Assembly: GCF_037200945.1 (NCBI RefSeq)
Contig: NZ_JBBCGP010000001.1
Span: 2,106,501-2,170,500 of the forward strand
From: Methylovirgula sp.
GTDB lineage: Bacteria > Pseudomonadota > Alphaproteobacteria > Rhizobiales > Beijerinckiaceae
Length of the DNA: 64,000 bases
Reading direction: 5' to 3'
Shown here piece by piece: positions 56,804 through 64,000 of the stretch. Position 1 is the first letter of the stretch. The number at the start of each line of letters is the position of its first letter. The notes under the pieces are model-generated. The model saw nothing but the letters and a program-made list of their open reading frames with translations, was not told the origin of the DNA and made no database searches. Made by a program: the position numbers and the translations under genes.

Positions 56804-57304
56804 TTAGTTAAACCGCAACAGCGATTTGAACATGCCGTTTAATACGCTCGAATCCGCACCGCCGGTTGGCGTCGTCTGCGACACGAAATCGAAGATTTTT
56901 CCGTCCTTCAGACCGTAATTGGCGACGCGCGTGACCTTCTTGTCCTTGTCGAAATAGATCGCCAGGACGTGCTGGTCGGTGATGCTCTGATCCTGAAAGG
57001 CATATTGCCGGTCGGATTTCTGGGTGATGTAATACCAGGCGCTGCCGCCGACGGTCGACGTCGTCGATGGCGTGCCCATCACGACGAGCACTTGCTCAGC
57101 CGACGAGCCGGTCTTGACCTGATTGAGTAGCGTGGGATCGAGCTGATAGCCGTGGACAATATCGCCATCGTAACCGAGACAGCCGGCGAGGCCGGTGGCC
57201 ATGGCACCGCAAAGTCCGAGCCGGAGAGCAAGACTCAAGAGCTTTATTCTGCGCTTTTGAGCGGCCGTCGGTTCTTCTCTTACGGCCGCATCTGCAAAAG
57301 TCAT
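56804..57304 (-). CDS. bamE: Outer-membrane assembly lipoprotein BamE
   Basis: A 166-residue lipoprotein of the beta-barrel assembly machine. A long charged N-terminal extension precedes the lipobox LAGC (about 39-42). The SmpA/OmlA domain shows LDPTLLNQVKTGSSAEQVLV, VMGTPSTTSTVGGSAWYYIT and LAIYFDKDKKVTRVANYGL. A later start near the hydrophobic stretch is possible. It is divergent from the cytochrome bc1 chaperone gene, with a 29-base palindrome between them. Confidence 0.85.
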   Translation of the reverse strand: MTFADAAVREEPTAAQKRRIKLLSLALRLGLCGAMATGLAGCLGYDGDIVHGYQLDPTLLNQVKTGSSAEQVLVVMGTPSTTSTVGGSAWYYITQKSDRQYAFQDQSITDQHVLAIYFDKDKKVTRVANYGLKDGKIFDFVSQTTPTGGADSSVLNGMFKSLLRFN

Positions 57305-57334
57305 TCGTGGAAACTCCGGCCCCTTAGATTACGG

Positions 57335-57363
57335 CGCGTTTTGGTCGATTCGACCAAAACGCG
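57335..57363. repeat. 29-base perfect palindrome between bamE and the chaperone gene
   Basis: CGCGTTTTGGTCGA-T-TCGACCAAAACGCG: two perfect 14-base arms around one T, followed directly by TATAATCC. It may be an operator, a dispersed intergenic repeat (as I recall, similar palindromes recur in related genomes), or part of overlapping divergent promoters, since TATAAT borders it. Confidence 0.7.
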
Positions 57364-57442
57364 TATAATCCGATCGTTTCTAATATGCGGAAATCAAGGT
57401 CGCAACTCGCCCCGCTCAAGCCGCGATATGGAATCTAAAGTC

Positions 57443-58000
57443 ATGATTTTTGGGCTTTTCCGGGGCAAACGCAATGCAAGTGTCATCGAGCGGCTGCATG
57501 CCGACGTTGTCGCCGCCGCGCGCGACCCGGTTTTGTTCACGGATTACGGCATTGCCGACACGATCGATGGGCGCTTCGAATCGATTGCTTTGCACGCTGC
57601 ATTGGCGCTGCGGCGTCTGAAGCAATTGCCGCCGCCAGGACCCGAGATTGCGCAAGATCTTGCCGATGCCATCTTTCGCCATTTCGACATCGGCTTGCGC
57701 GAAATGGGCATCGGCGACACTGGCGTCCCGCGGCGGATGCGTGATCTTGCCGAGGCATTTTTAGGCCGCGCCAACGCTTACAATGAAGCGCTCGGGCAGC
57801 CGGGCATGGCGCAGCATACGGCCCTGGCTGCGGCTCTCTCGCGCAACGTCTTCGCCGAGGCGCGAGGCGGCGAGCGCCTTGCTTGCTACGCTGAGCGATC
57901 CGATGAAGCCCTGGCGCAAATGTCACTCGCAGATTTTCTCAAAGGACCTATATTTCGGGTCAAGGCCGCTGCGAACTTCCGTGAGGTGTGTAATGAGTAA
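57443..58000 (+). CDS. Ubiquinol-cytochrome c chaperone family protein
   Basis: A 185-residue protein of the CBP3/UbiqCytC chaperone family, helpers of cytochrome bc1 assembly. ATG 57443 (MIFGLFRGKRN) is the usual start; 57428 is an alternative, and the long frame to 57152 is antisense to bamE. Helical throughout: ALHAALALRRLKQLPPPGPE, FRHFDIGLREMGIGDTGVPR, RMRDLAEAFLGRANAY. It overlaps the next gene by 8 bases. Confidence 0.85.
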   Translation: MIFGLFRGKRNASVIERLHADVVAAARDPVLFTDYGIADTIDGRFESIALHAALALRRLKQLPPPGPEIAQDLADAIFRHFDIGLREMGIGDTGVPRRMRDLAEAFLGRANAYNEALGQPGMAQHTALAAALSRNVFAEARGGERLACYAERSDEALAQMSLADFLKGPIFRVKAAANFREVCNE

Positions 58001-58550
58001 AGCCGATTCCTACGCCCCGCCGCCGAAGATTTTTTCGCATCTCATTCTTGTGGATGAAGTGCCGGAGCAGGGCCTCGACGTGACGCTGAGCGCCGATGCA
58101 CCCACGCGGCAGGCATTGGCAAAGGCCGACGGCCTTGTCGGCCTTGCGGCGCTCGATGCGGACTTCCATGTCGCTCGCCAGGGGCTTTCCAGCTTCAATG
58201 TCACCGGCACCGTGCGGGCAAAGATCACGCAGATCTGTGTTCTGACGCTGGAGCCTTTCGACAGCGATCTTGCCGAGGAGGTCGATGTCGATTTCGCCGA
58301 AGCTCCGGCTGCGGCGCAGGCCTCCACCCAGGCCGATATTCTGCTCGGCGCCCAATCGGGCGATCGCGACCCGCCAGATCCGATCGAGGACGACGCGATC
58401 GACCTTGGCGCGCTGGCGGCGGAATTTCTTGCGCTTGGCCTCGACCCCTATCCGCGCAGGCCGGGGGCAGAGTTCGCGCCTGTGACCGATCCGCACGATG
58501 TGATAGAGCGGCCGTTCGATGCGCTCAAGAAGCTCACCGATCAATCTTGA
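57993..58550 (+). CDS. YceD/DUF177-family protein
   Basis: A 185-residue protein. The VTGTVRAKITQICVLTLEPF strand (with one Cys of the usual CxxC-type pair) and the acidic DFAEA and DDAIDLGALAAEFLALGLDP segment are YceD hallmarks. YceD proteins precede rpmF-plsX-fabH in many bacteria and affect 23S rRNA processing or membrane synthesis. Here rpmF is absent from the site and plsX follows after 230 bases. ATG 57993 overlaps the chaperone's end. Confidence 0.82.
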   Translation: MSKADSYAPPPKIFSHLILVDEVPEQGLDVTLSADAPTRQALAKADGLVGLAALDADFHVARQGLSSFNVTGTVRAKITQICVLTLEPFDSDLAEEVDVDFAEAPAAAQASTQADILLGAQSGDRDPPDPIEDDAIDLGALAAEFLALGLDPYPRRPGAEFAPVTDPHDVIERPFDALKKLTDQS

Positions 58551-58623
58551 TCTGGCCGCGCTTGCCGGGCGGGGCGCTTTGCCTTAGCGGATCAGGCCGC
58601 AGCTTGGCGGTCCGGCCGGGCTA

Positions 58624-58704
58624 GATCACGATGGTTTTGGATCGACCCAATTCGGGCTTGCCCAAGTTGAGCAATTTGAATGATCGAAAACCATGAACGT
58701 GATC
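58624..58704. repeat. Imperfect inverted repeat with a 38-base spacer
   Basis: GATCACGATGGTTTTGGATC (58624-58643) is matched in reverse complement by 58682-58704 (arm GATCGAAAACCATGAACGTGATC) with a few bulges. It adjoins the hairpin at 58718-58770. Together they fill the yceD-plsX gap and look like mobile palindromic units. Confidence 0.6.
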
Positions 58705-58717
58705 GATTCTAATAATT

Positions 58718-58770
58718 TAGAGCGGGATTCATGCGAAAAACCGGTACCCACTTTTTCGCATCCCGCTCTA
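58718..58770. repeat. Large hairpin repeat upstream of plsX
   Basis: Arms TAGAGCGGGAT...ATGCGAAAAA (58718-58740, two-base TC bulge) and TTTTTCGCATCCCGCTCTA (58752-58770) enclose CCGGTACCCAC. As I recall, elements of this form (a GCGGGATGCGAAAAA arm with a GGTACC loop) are dispersed in Rhizobiales genomes. It ends 10 bases before the plsX ATG, next to its GGGAGC ribosome-binding site, so it may influence plsX translation. Confidence 0.75.
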
Positions 58771-58780
58771 GGGAGCTTTC

Positions 58781-59842
58781 ATGACGCAAACGGTGCGCAT
58801 CGCCATTGATGCCATGGGCGGTGACCACGGCCCGGAGGTGATCCTACCCGGCGCCGCGCTTGCGCTGACCCAGCACGCCGACCTCAGTTTCACGTTTTTC
58901 GGCGATCAGACGCGGTTGAAACCTCTGCTTGCGGCCAATCCGCGGCTGGCCAGCGTCTCGAGCGTGCGGCACACGGATGTCGAAATCCGTATGGAAGACA
59001 AGCCCAGCCAGGCGTTGCGTAATGGCCGGCGCACCTCTTCGATGTGGCAGGCGCTTGAGGCTGTCAAAAGGGGCGAGGCCGATGCCGCCTTTTCCGCGGG
59101 CAACACCGGCGCGCTCATGGCGATGGCGAAGATTTGCCTGCACATGATTCCAGCGATCGACCGGCCGGCCATTGCCGTGCTTTGGCCGACGCTGCGAGGG
59201 GAATCGATCGTGCTCGACGTCGGCGCCTCGATCGGCGCCGATGCCCAGCATCTTGTCGATCTGGCGATCATGGGCTCCGCGATGGCGCGGATCGTCTTTT
59301 CGTCACCACGCCCGACCGTAGGGTTGCTCAACATTGGCGTCGAGGAAGTTAAAGGGATCGAGGAAGTGAAGGCCGCCTCGCGGATCCTGCGCGAACTCAA
59401 TTCGACCGATTTCGACTATCGCGGCTTTGTCGAAGGCGACGACATTGGCAAAGGCAGCGTCGATGTGGTCGTGACCGAAGGCTTTGCCGGCAATATTGCG
59501 CTCAAGACGGCGGAGGGGACGGCCAAGCAGATCAGCGCCTATTTGCGCGAGGCGCTGCGCGGCAGTTTCGCCTCGAAGCTCGGCTATTTGCTGGCACGGC
59601 AGGCGTTCCGTTCGCTGTCGAACAAGATGGACCCGCGCCGCGTCAACGGCGGTATCCTGCTCGGCCTCGAAGGCGTGGTGATCAAGAGCCACGGCGGCTC
59701 CGACGCGGTCGGCACCGCGCGGGCACTGGAAATCGGCCACGGATTGGTCCGCGACCAGTTTCTGCGCAAGATCCAGAATTCTCTCTCCGAGCGTGACGTG
59801 CCTGCGGTGGTGGCGACCGCCGATCCGGAAGCCGAAGCCTAA
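58781..59842 (+). CDS. plsX: Phosphate acyltransferase PlsX
   Basis: A 353-residue enzyme making acyl-phosphate from acyl-ACP for phospholipids. Clear motifs: VRIAIDAMGGDHGPEVILPG, AFSAGNTGALMAMAKI, LLNIGVEEVKG, DVVVTEGFAGNIALKTAEG and GGILLGLEGVVIKSHGGSD. Start ATG 58781 with GGGAGC 6 bases upstream. It is followed by fabH, the usual order. Confidence 0.95.
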   Translation: MTQTVRIAIDAMGGDHGPEVILPGAALALTQHADLSFTFFGDQTRLKPLLAANPRLASVSSVRHTDVEIRMEDKPSQALRNGRRTSSMWQALEAVKRGEADAAFSAGNTGALMAMAKICLHMIPAIDRPAIAVLWPTLRGESIVLDVGASIGADAQHLVDLAIMGSAMARIVFSSPRPTVGLLNIGVEEVKGIEEVKAASRILRELNSTDFDYRGFVEGDDIGKGSVDVVVTEGFAGNIALKTAEGTAKQISAYLREALRGSFASKLGYLLARQAFRSLSNKMDPRRVNGGILLGLEGVVIKSHGGSDAVGTARALEIGHGLVRDQFLRKIQNSLSERDVPAVVATADPEAEA

Positions 59843-59942
59843 GCCGGCTTGATCGCCACTTTTGGGAGGTAGTTCGGACTTCTGTCGCGGCGGAAAATGC
59901 TCTAAGGCGACCGTCACGTTGTTTGAAACAGGACAAATATCT

Positions 59943-60935
59943 TTGACCCGACCGCAAAATGCCGTTCTCCGCTCCGTTGTCGCTGGCCTGGGGTCGTATC
60001 TTCCAAAGCGGATTTTGAGCAACGCGGATCTCGAGAAGATGCTCGACACGAGCGATGAGTGGATCACGCAGCGCACCGGCATCAAAATGCGTCATATCGC
60101 GGCGGAGGATGAGCGCACCTCGACACTCGCGACACATGCGGCGCGCGCTGCGCTTGCCGATGCGGGCCTCAAGGGCGAGGATATCGATCTCGTCATCGTC
60201 GCAACGGCGACGCCGGACTATACCTTTCCCGCCGTTGCAACGCAGGTTCAGGCGGCGATCGGCATGACCGGCGGCGTCGCGTTCGACCTCCAGGCCGTAT
60301 GTTCAGGGTTCATTTTCGCGCTGACGACGGCAGACAAGTTCTTGACTTCGGGGTCGCACAAAAGGGCGCTCGTCATCGGCGCCGAGACGTTTTCGCGGCT
60401 GCTCGATTGGAAGGACCGCGGCACCTGCGTACTGTTCGGCGACGGCGCTGCGGCAATGATCCTTGAAGCGCGGTCGGGCGAAGGAACGAGCACCGATCGC
60501 GGTGTCCTGACCGCGCATCTGCGGTCCGATGGCCGGCACCTTTCGAAACTTTATACCGACGGCGGGCCATCATCGACCGGAACAGCCGGCCATGTGCGCA
60601 TGGAAGGGCGGGAAGTTTTCAAGCTAGCCGTAACGATGATTACTGATGTGGTCGACGCCGCCTTTGCTGCGACCGGGACGAACGGCGAGCAGCTTGACTG
60701 GTTCGTGCCGCATCAGGCCAACGCCCGTATCATCGACGCGTCGGCGGAGAAGCTCAAAATTGCTCCGCAAAAAGTCGTGAAGACCGTCGCCTTTCATGGC
60801 AATACGTCGGCGGCGTCGGTGCCGCTGGCGCTGACGACGGCGCGCGACGACGGCCGCATCAAGCAGGGTGATCTTGTGATGCTCGAAGCGATGGGCGGCG
60901 GTTTTACCTGGGGCGCGGTACTTCTTCGCTGGTAG
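59943..60935 (+). CDS. fabH: 3-oxoacyl-ACP synthase III (KAS III)
   Basis: A 330-residue initiator of fatty-acid synthesis. The catalytic triad is visible: Cys in [12 protein letters not shown], His in [11 protein letters not shown], Asn in [15 protein letters not shown]. The start is taken as TTG 59943 ([15 protein letters not shown]); the frame stays open to 59862, but the extra residues are Cys/Lys-rich and not conserved-looking. Follows plsX after 100 bases. Confidence 0.92.
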   Translation: MTRPQNAVLRSVVAGLGSYLPKRILSNADLEKMLDTSDEWITQRTGIKMRHIAAEDERTSTLATHAARAALADAGLKGEDIDLVIVATATPDYTFPAVATQVQAAIGMTGGVAFDLQAVCSGFIFALTTADKFLTSGSHKRALVIGAETFSRLLDWKDRGTCVLFGDGAAAMILEARSGEGTSTDRGVLTAHLRSDGRHLSKLYTDGGPSSTGTAGHVRMEGREVFKLAVTMITDVVDAAFAATGTNGEQLDWFVPHQANARIIDASAEKLKIAPQKVVKTVAFHGNTSAASVPLALTTARDDGRIKQGDLVMLEAMGGGFTWGAVLLRW

Positions 60936-61237
60936 CTGCTGCCGCTTTGCAACAACCTCAGCATTTGTCCGTATAGTATTTGCAGGGCAAATGTTTCTGT
61001 CTATTGTGCTGACGTATGTTTTGCGCCAAAGTTCAAGGCAAGCAAAGAGCTTAATCCATTTGCGATGCGGGGAAGGGGACTGCGGGGCTGATCAAATGTT
61101 CAGGAGAATTTTGCTCGCCGAGGCGCACGTTTTTTTGGCGCCCCTTTCGTTTTCATTGAGCTCGGGCGATTGTCCGGAGACCAAGATTACGGCCTTCGCT
61201 GCCAAGTCATCGCATTCAGAAATCATCGAGTCCCAAG
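60936..61237. other. fabH-ihfA intergenic region
   Basis: About 300 bases with no gene recognised; a short plus-strand frame (60991-61251) is not protein-like. The region 60967-60990 is AT-rich and could hold the ihfA promoter. IHF genes are often self-regulated, but no clear IHF consensus was identified by eye. Confidence 0.4.
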
Positions 61238-61630
61238 ATGGTCAAAAGTGAATTGTCGACATCGGTTTCACGCGCGGACGATTTGTCCGGCGTAATCGCC
61301 GCTGCAAAAGGTGAGGACGGCGCTCGCACTGTGACGCGCGTCAATCTCGCCGAAGCCGTCTATCAGCAGGTCGGTTTGTCGCGCAAAGAATCCGCGGCGC
61401 TTGTCGAGCAAGTGCTCGACGAAATCACTGATCGATTGATCGCTGGCGAAGGGGTTCGGCTTTCGTCGTTCGGATCGTTCAGCGTGCGCCACAAGGGCCA
61501 GCGCGTCGGCCGTAATCCCAAGACCGGCGTCGAAGTGCCGATCAAGGAGCGGCGCGTTCTCATCTTCAAATCGTCAAATCTGCTGAAAGCGCAGATTAAC
61601 GGCGTTCACGCCGAGCCCGATTCCGAGTAG
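61238..61630 (+). CDS. ihfA: Integration host factor, alpha subunit
   Basis: A 130-residue DNA-bending protein. The core [50 protein letters not shown] is standard IHF/HU sequence, including the Pro at the bending tip. With ATG 61238 there are ~30 extra residues before the core ([20 protein letters not shown]); GTG 61331 would give a ~100-residue protein of classic length but lacks a well-placed ribosome-binding site. Usual partner of the downstream merR gene. Confidence 0.9.
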   Translation: MVKSELSTSVSRADDLSGVIAAAKGEDGARTVTRVNLAEAVYQQVGLSRKESAALVEQVLDEITDRLIAGEGVRLSSFGSFSVRHKGQRVGRNPKTGVEVPIKERRVLIFKSSNLLKAQINGVHAEPDSE

Positions 61631-61756
61631 TCTGATTCGCCGAGCGCCATGTGATTTGCGGCGCTGCGATGTTCGGCGTTTTTGCCGAAACGCGCTGGCA
61701 TTGTTCCTTGCGTTAGATCAGAGCGGGGATGCTGCCGGGATCGGAGCCGCGGAACA

Positions 61757-62299
61757 ATGGAAAAAACAGCAGACGCATTCAGGACCATCAGCGAGGTCGC
61801 GAGCGATCTCGATTTGCCGCAGCATGTCCTCCGGTTCTGGGAATCGCGTTTCACCCAAATTCGCCCGCTGAAGCGCGGCGGCGGCCGACGCTACTATCGC
61901 CGCGAAGACATCGAACTTCTGCGCGCCATTCGCCAGCTTCTCTACGGCGAGGGCTACACGATCAAGGGCGTGCAGAAAATTCTCAAAGAGCAGGGCGTGC
62001 GCGGCGTTGTCACGGCTTGGCAGGGCGGGGCCGAGATGGTGCCGCCAGAGGAAATGCCGCTCGACATCGCAATGCAGGGCGCAACTGCAACCGCGCCGCG
62101 CCGGCCGGACGCGCTGCACGAGGAACCAGAACCCGATTTCGCCTTTGGTGAGGCGGACGAGTCCTTCGCCGGATTGGGCGCAGGCGCACACGCAGCGCTT
62201 GGACCGGCCGATTACAAGGTGCTCGAGACGCTCCTGGCCGAATTGAACGAATGCGAGCGGCTGCTCGGCAACGCCCGCCGGCCGGCCAACGCCCAATAA
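61757..62299 (+). CDS. MerR-family regulator (IHF-linked type)
   Basis: A 180-residue regulator. Residues 8-75 form the MerR winged helix: [60 protein letters not shown]. The C-terminal part is acidic and low in complexity and has no effector domain. This MerR type follows ihfA in nearly all Rhizobiales; its targets are not established. ATG 61757 (GGAACA upstream) is preferred to 61682. Confidence 0.85.
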   Translation: MEKTADAFRTISEVASDLDLPQHVLRFWESRFTQIRPLKRGGGRRYYRREDIELLRAIRQLLYGEGYTIKGVQKILKEQGVRGVVTAWQGGAEMVPPEEMPLDIAMQGATATAPRRPDALHEEPEPDFAFGEADESFAGLGAGAHAALGPADYKVLETLLAELNECERLLGNARRPANAQ

Positions 62300-62315
62300 G
62301 CGACATCTTGCTTAT

Positions 62316-62345
62316 CCCCTTGTCCGCACGTGGGGTTTTTCTTTT
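62316..62345 (+). terminator. Possible terminator after the merR gene
   Basis: CCCC at 62316-62319 pairs with GGGG at 62332-62335 around a 12-base loop and is followed by TTTTTCTTTT; a second small hairpin (ATAAGC/GCTTAT, 62296-62315) adjoins it. The stem is short, so this is a weaker call than the others. Confidence 0.45.
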
Positions 62346-62415
62346 AGGGGAAGCCCGGCTTTCGGGCCGGATGCGCGTTGCAGCGGTCTCGGCGTTTCTC
62401 TATAAGAGCCGCAGT

Positions 62416-62493
62416 CGGAGTGTAGCGCAGCCCGGTTAGCGCACTTGTCTGGGGGACAAGGGGTCGTGGGTTCGAATCCCGCCACTCCGACCA
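62416..62493 (+). tRNA. tRNA-Pro (GGG)
   Basis: A 78-base tRNA with encoded CCA. The acceptor stem CGGAGTG/CACTCCG, D arm GCGCAGCCCGGTTAGCGC, anticodon loop CTGGGGG giving GGG, and T arm GTGGGTTCGAATCCCGC are all intact. The sequence to its right is accessory-like, so this may be another integration boundary. Confidence 0.95.
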
Positions 62494-62510
62494 CTCAACT
62501 CACATCATCA

Positions 62511-62957
62511 TCACAGCTTGGCCAAGGCTTCGTAAGCTTGGCCGAAGCCTTTGGACGACAGCGGAATGGCCACTGCACGGCCGCTCGCGTCCCGAAATAT
62601 GATCCTGCCGGTCGTGCTCCCGGCATTGCCTCGGAATTTCTGCAGAAGCGATTCTTTAATCTCGAATTTGGCAATGCAGCCCGCAGGAATGCAGACGTCG
62701 AAGGGTGCCGCGATCCCAATATCTTTATCATTCGTTTCAACGCGGACGTTGCCTGCGATCAAGATGTTGACCGGCAGCTGAACGAGAAGATTCGTCGGAT
62801 GGCCTTTCACCGGCTTCGCGACGAGGACGTGTGAAAACGGTTGATTTTGAACTTGCGTCGTCTGACCAATCGTACAATTGCGTTGTGACGGGGTTCCTGC
62901 GCTCATTACACACTGGAGCTGAGCGGGCAGCCTGCAACGCGCGCCGCGCGGCAGCAC
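62511..62957 (-). pseudogene. IalB-family gene, truncated at its 5' end
   Basis: The C-terminal 110 residues match the invasion-associated locus B family: LLVQLPVNILIAGNVRVETN, FDVCIPAGCIAKFEIKESLL, FRGNAGSTTGRIIFRDASGR and SSKGFGQAYEAL, with the conserved Cys pair CIPAGC. What precedes them (from GTG 62957: LPRGARCRLPAQLQ) is no signal peptide, although IalB proteins are exported. The upstream frame enters the end of the tetR gene, so the exported start has been lost. Probably non-functional. Confidence 0.65.
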
Positions 62958-62974
62958 ATCTTTGTCATGCGTGC

Positions 62975-63613
62975 TCAGCTTTGGATATCGGAGGTAGCGC
63001 CTTCAAGTCGCCGGCGATCCTTCGCGGGCATTTTGGCTGATCCGCGCAATATGGCTTTGATGATCGCATGATATCGCGGCTGAAATTCAACATCCTTCAA
63101 GTGCGGACGCGTTTGGTTCACGCCGCGAACGGCCGCCGCCAGCATCGCCGCCAATTCGTCCTTGTTCATATCGGACAGGATTGTCAATTTGCCCGCCGTC
63201 TGTAGCGTCTCGAGCATTCTGACGAGGTCCTCCTGCAGCCGTACCTGCAACTCGATGATAATATCATCGCAAAGGCGAAAGACTGAATCCGCCAATTCAA
63301 GAGCGTAGGGTGAGTTGGCAGCGGATCGGCGGGTCGCGCCAAATCGTGTGTCGAGGAATGCCGTGATCACGTCGACTGCGCTCTCGCCTTCCATGAGTGC
63401 GCTTATGCCGGCGGTCCAGCCGGCATACATCGCGCGTTCGTTCTGATAACGAATAACGTCGCGAAAAAGCTCTTCCTTGTTTCTGTAATGGTAATAGAGC
63501 GCGCGGCGCGAGAAACCGCAGGCGACCGCGAGCTCAATCATAGTCGGCCGGTTAAAGCCCGATTTCAAAAACGCGTCGGCGGCTTTCGCCAGTTGGTCGG
63601 GATCAAGCCCCAT
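62975..63613 (-). CDS. TetR/AcrR-family regulator
   Basis: A 212-residue regulator. N-terminal HTH about 10-50: KAADAFLKSGFNRPTMIELA, VACGFSRRALYYHYRNKEEL. The ligand domain is typical in length and unassigned. ATG 63613 (MGLDPDQL); a TTG two codons upstream is also in frame. Two overlapping palindromes lie ~40 bases upstream and could be its operator. There is no obvious target gene in the window except possibly sequence beyond the right edge. Confidence 0.85.
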   Translation of the reverse strand: MGLDPDQLAKAADAFLKSGFNRPTMIELAVACGFSRRALYYHYRNKEELFRDVIRYQNERAMYAGWTAGISALMEGESAVDVITAFLDTRFGATRRSAANSPYALELADSVFRLCDDIIIELQVRLQEDLVRMLETLQTAGKLTILSDMNKDELAAMLAAAVRGVNQTRPHLKDVEFQPRYHAIIKAILRGSAKMPAKDRRRLEGATSDIQS

Positions 63614-63652
63614 CGTCAAAGCCCGTTTTTCGCAAATACCTGACGCGCAAAC

Positions 63653-63670
63653 CGAATCGATTCGAGAATC
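63653..63670. promoter_or_regulatory. Overlapping palindromes upstream of tetR
   Basis: CGAATCGATTCG (63653-63664, perfect) overlaps GATTC-GA-GAATC (63659-63670). TetR proteins usually bind such dyads between themselves and a divergent target gene; position fits auto-repression. Assignment by symmetry and location only. Confidence 0.45.
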
Positions 63671-64000
63671 GTAATCAATCTGACGTCGCAGGCTCTACAA
63701 TTTCTGTTCATCGAAATTATGCACGGAGCTGACGTTCTCTCAATCTTGGTCGAGAGCAATCGCGCAAAGAAACATATTTTGCGTAGAAATTTGGCGTCAT
63801 TGCAGCAAGGTATTCATTCGTTCACTGCACGCCAAGAGATATATGTGAAATCCAGAGCGGCTTACATCGCGCCCGGATGATCTCGCAACATATTTTTCCG
63901 CGAAACCAAGGACTTCCGGCCCTGCGCGAACTGCTACATCGCTCTGATATCAGGACAACCATGTGTTACATGCATTCCTTTGCCTAAGAGGTTGCCGCTA
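63671..64000. other. 330 bases at the right edge with no recognisable gene
   Basis: AT-richer than the core, with only short frames on both strands. The presumed divergent target of the TetR regulator would begin beyond the window. Nothing further can be supported. Confidence 0.4.

Noticed and set aside
62416..62510. Prophage attachment at tRNA-Pro
   Set aside because: Sequence to the right looks accessory, but no integrase or repeat of the tRNA 3' end was found, so it is mentioned only as a possibility.

Overview
The window looks like chromosomal DNA of an alphaproteobacterium of the order Hyphomicrobiales (Rhizobiales), probably near the Beijerinckiaceae/Methylobacteriaceae. This rests on gene order (rsh-pdxJ-acpS-lepB-rnc-era; glyA-nrdR-ribD-ribE-ribH-nusB-thiL-hppA; yceD-plsX-fabH-ihfA-merR), an ldtR-ldtP pair, a DUF6163-like membrane protein, a bifunctional RelA/SpoT enzyme, a K+-independent-type H+-pyrophosphatase, and a PqqA peptide of the Methylobacterium type. 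The genus is inference.

The first ~15.7 kb are accessory. Positions 1-6540 hold a decayed tailed-phage remnant: a DNA-binding-like protein, a MerR-like regulator, a coiled-coil protein, a free-standing HK97/S78 prohead protease, a Mu gpP-like baseplate hub, and no capsid, portal or tail-tube genes. Directly after it comes a two-gene RloA/RloB (AbiL-type) anti-phage candidate: an AAA15/ABC-like ATPase and a TOPRIM-like partner, overlapping by one base. Then follow an FkbM methyltransferase and a small cassette whose zinc-ribbon membrane gene is split by an IS3-like element (8-bp direct repeats on both sides; orfA frameshifted). An autotransporter pseudogene with at least four frameshifts and an XRE regulator divergent from two small genes complete the region. 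The island ends at the 3' end of tRNA-Ser(GCT), a plausible integration site; no integrase or second att site lies in the window.

From ~16 kb to ~62.5 kb the DNA is dense, mostly ordinary core genome: cell wall (slt, dapA, ldtR-ldtP, a VanX-like dipeptidase), stringent response and translation quality (rsh, smpB, rnc, era, bpt), DNA repair and topology (type-5 UDG, recO, parC), heme/riboflavin/thiamine/pyridoxine synthesis (hemB, ribD/E/H, thiL, pdxJ), lipid synthesis (plsX, fabH, acpS) and regulation (two-component pair, NrdR, IHF-alpha, MerR). A 28-codon pqqA, easily missed, sits between era and a two-component system in a position where many relatives place recO directly after era. A dinB-like gene preceded by a 20-bp tandem repeat interrupts the riboflavin operon. 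Two intergenic sites carry large palindromes that look like dispersed repeats.

After tRNA-Pro(GGG), near 62.4 kb, the sequence becomes accessory-like again: a 5'-truncated IalB-family gene abuts a TetR regulator, followed by ~390 bases with no recognisable gene. No computation or database search was run; family names come from motifs read in the sequence.
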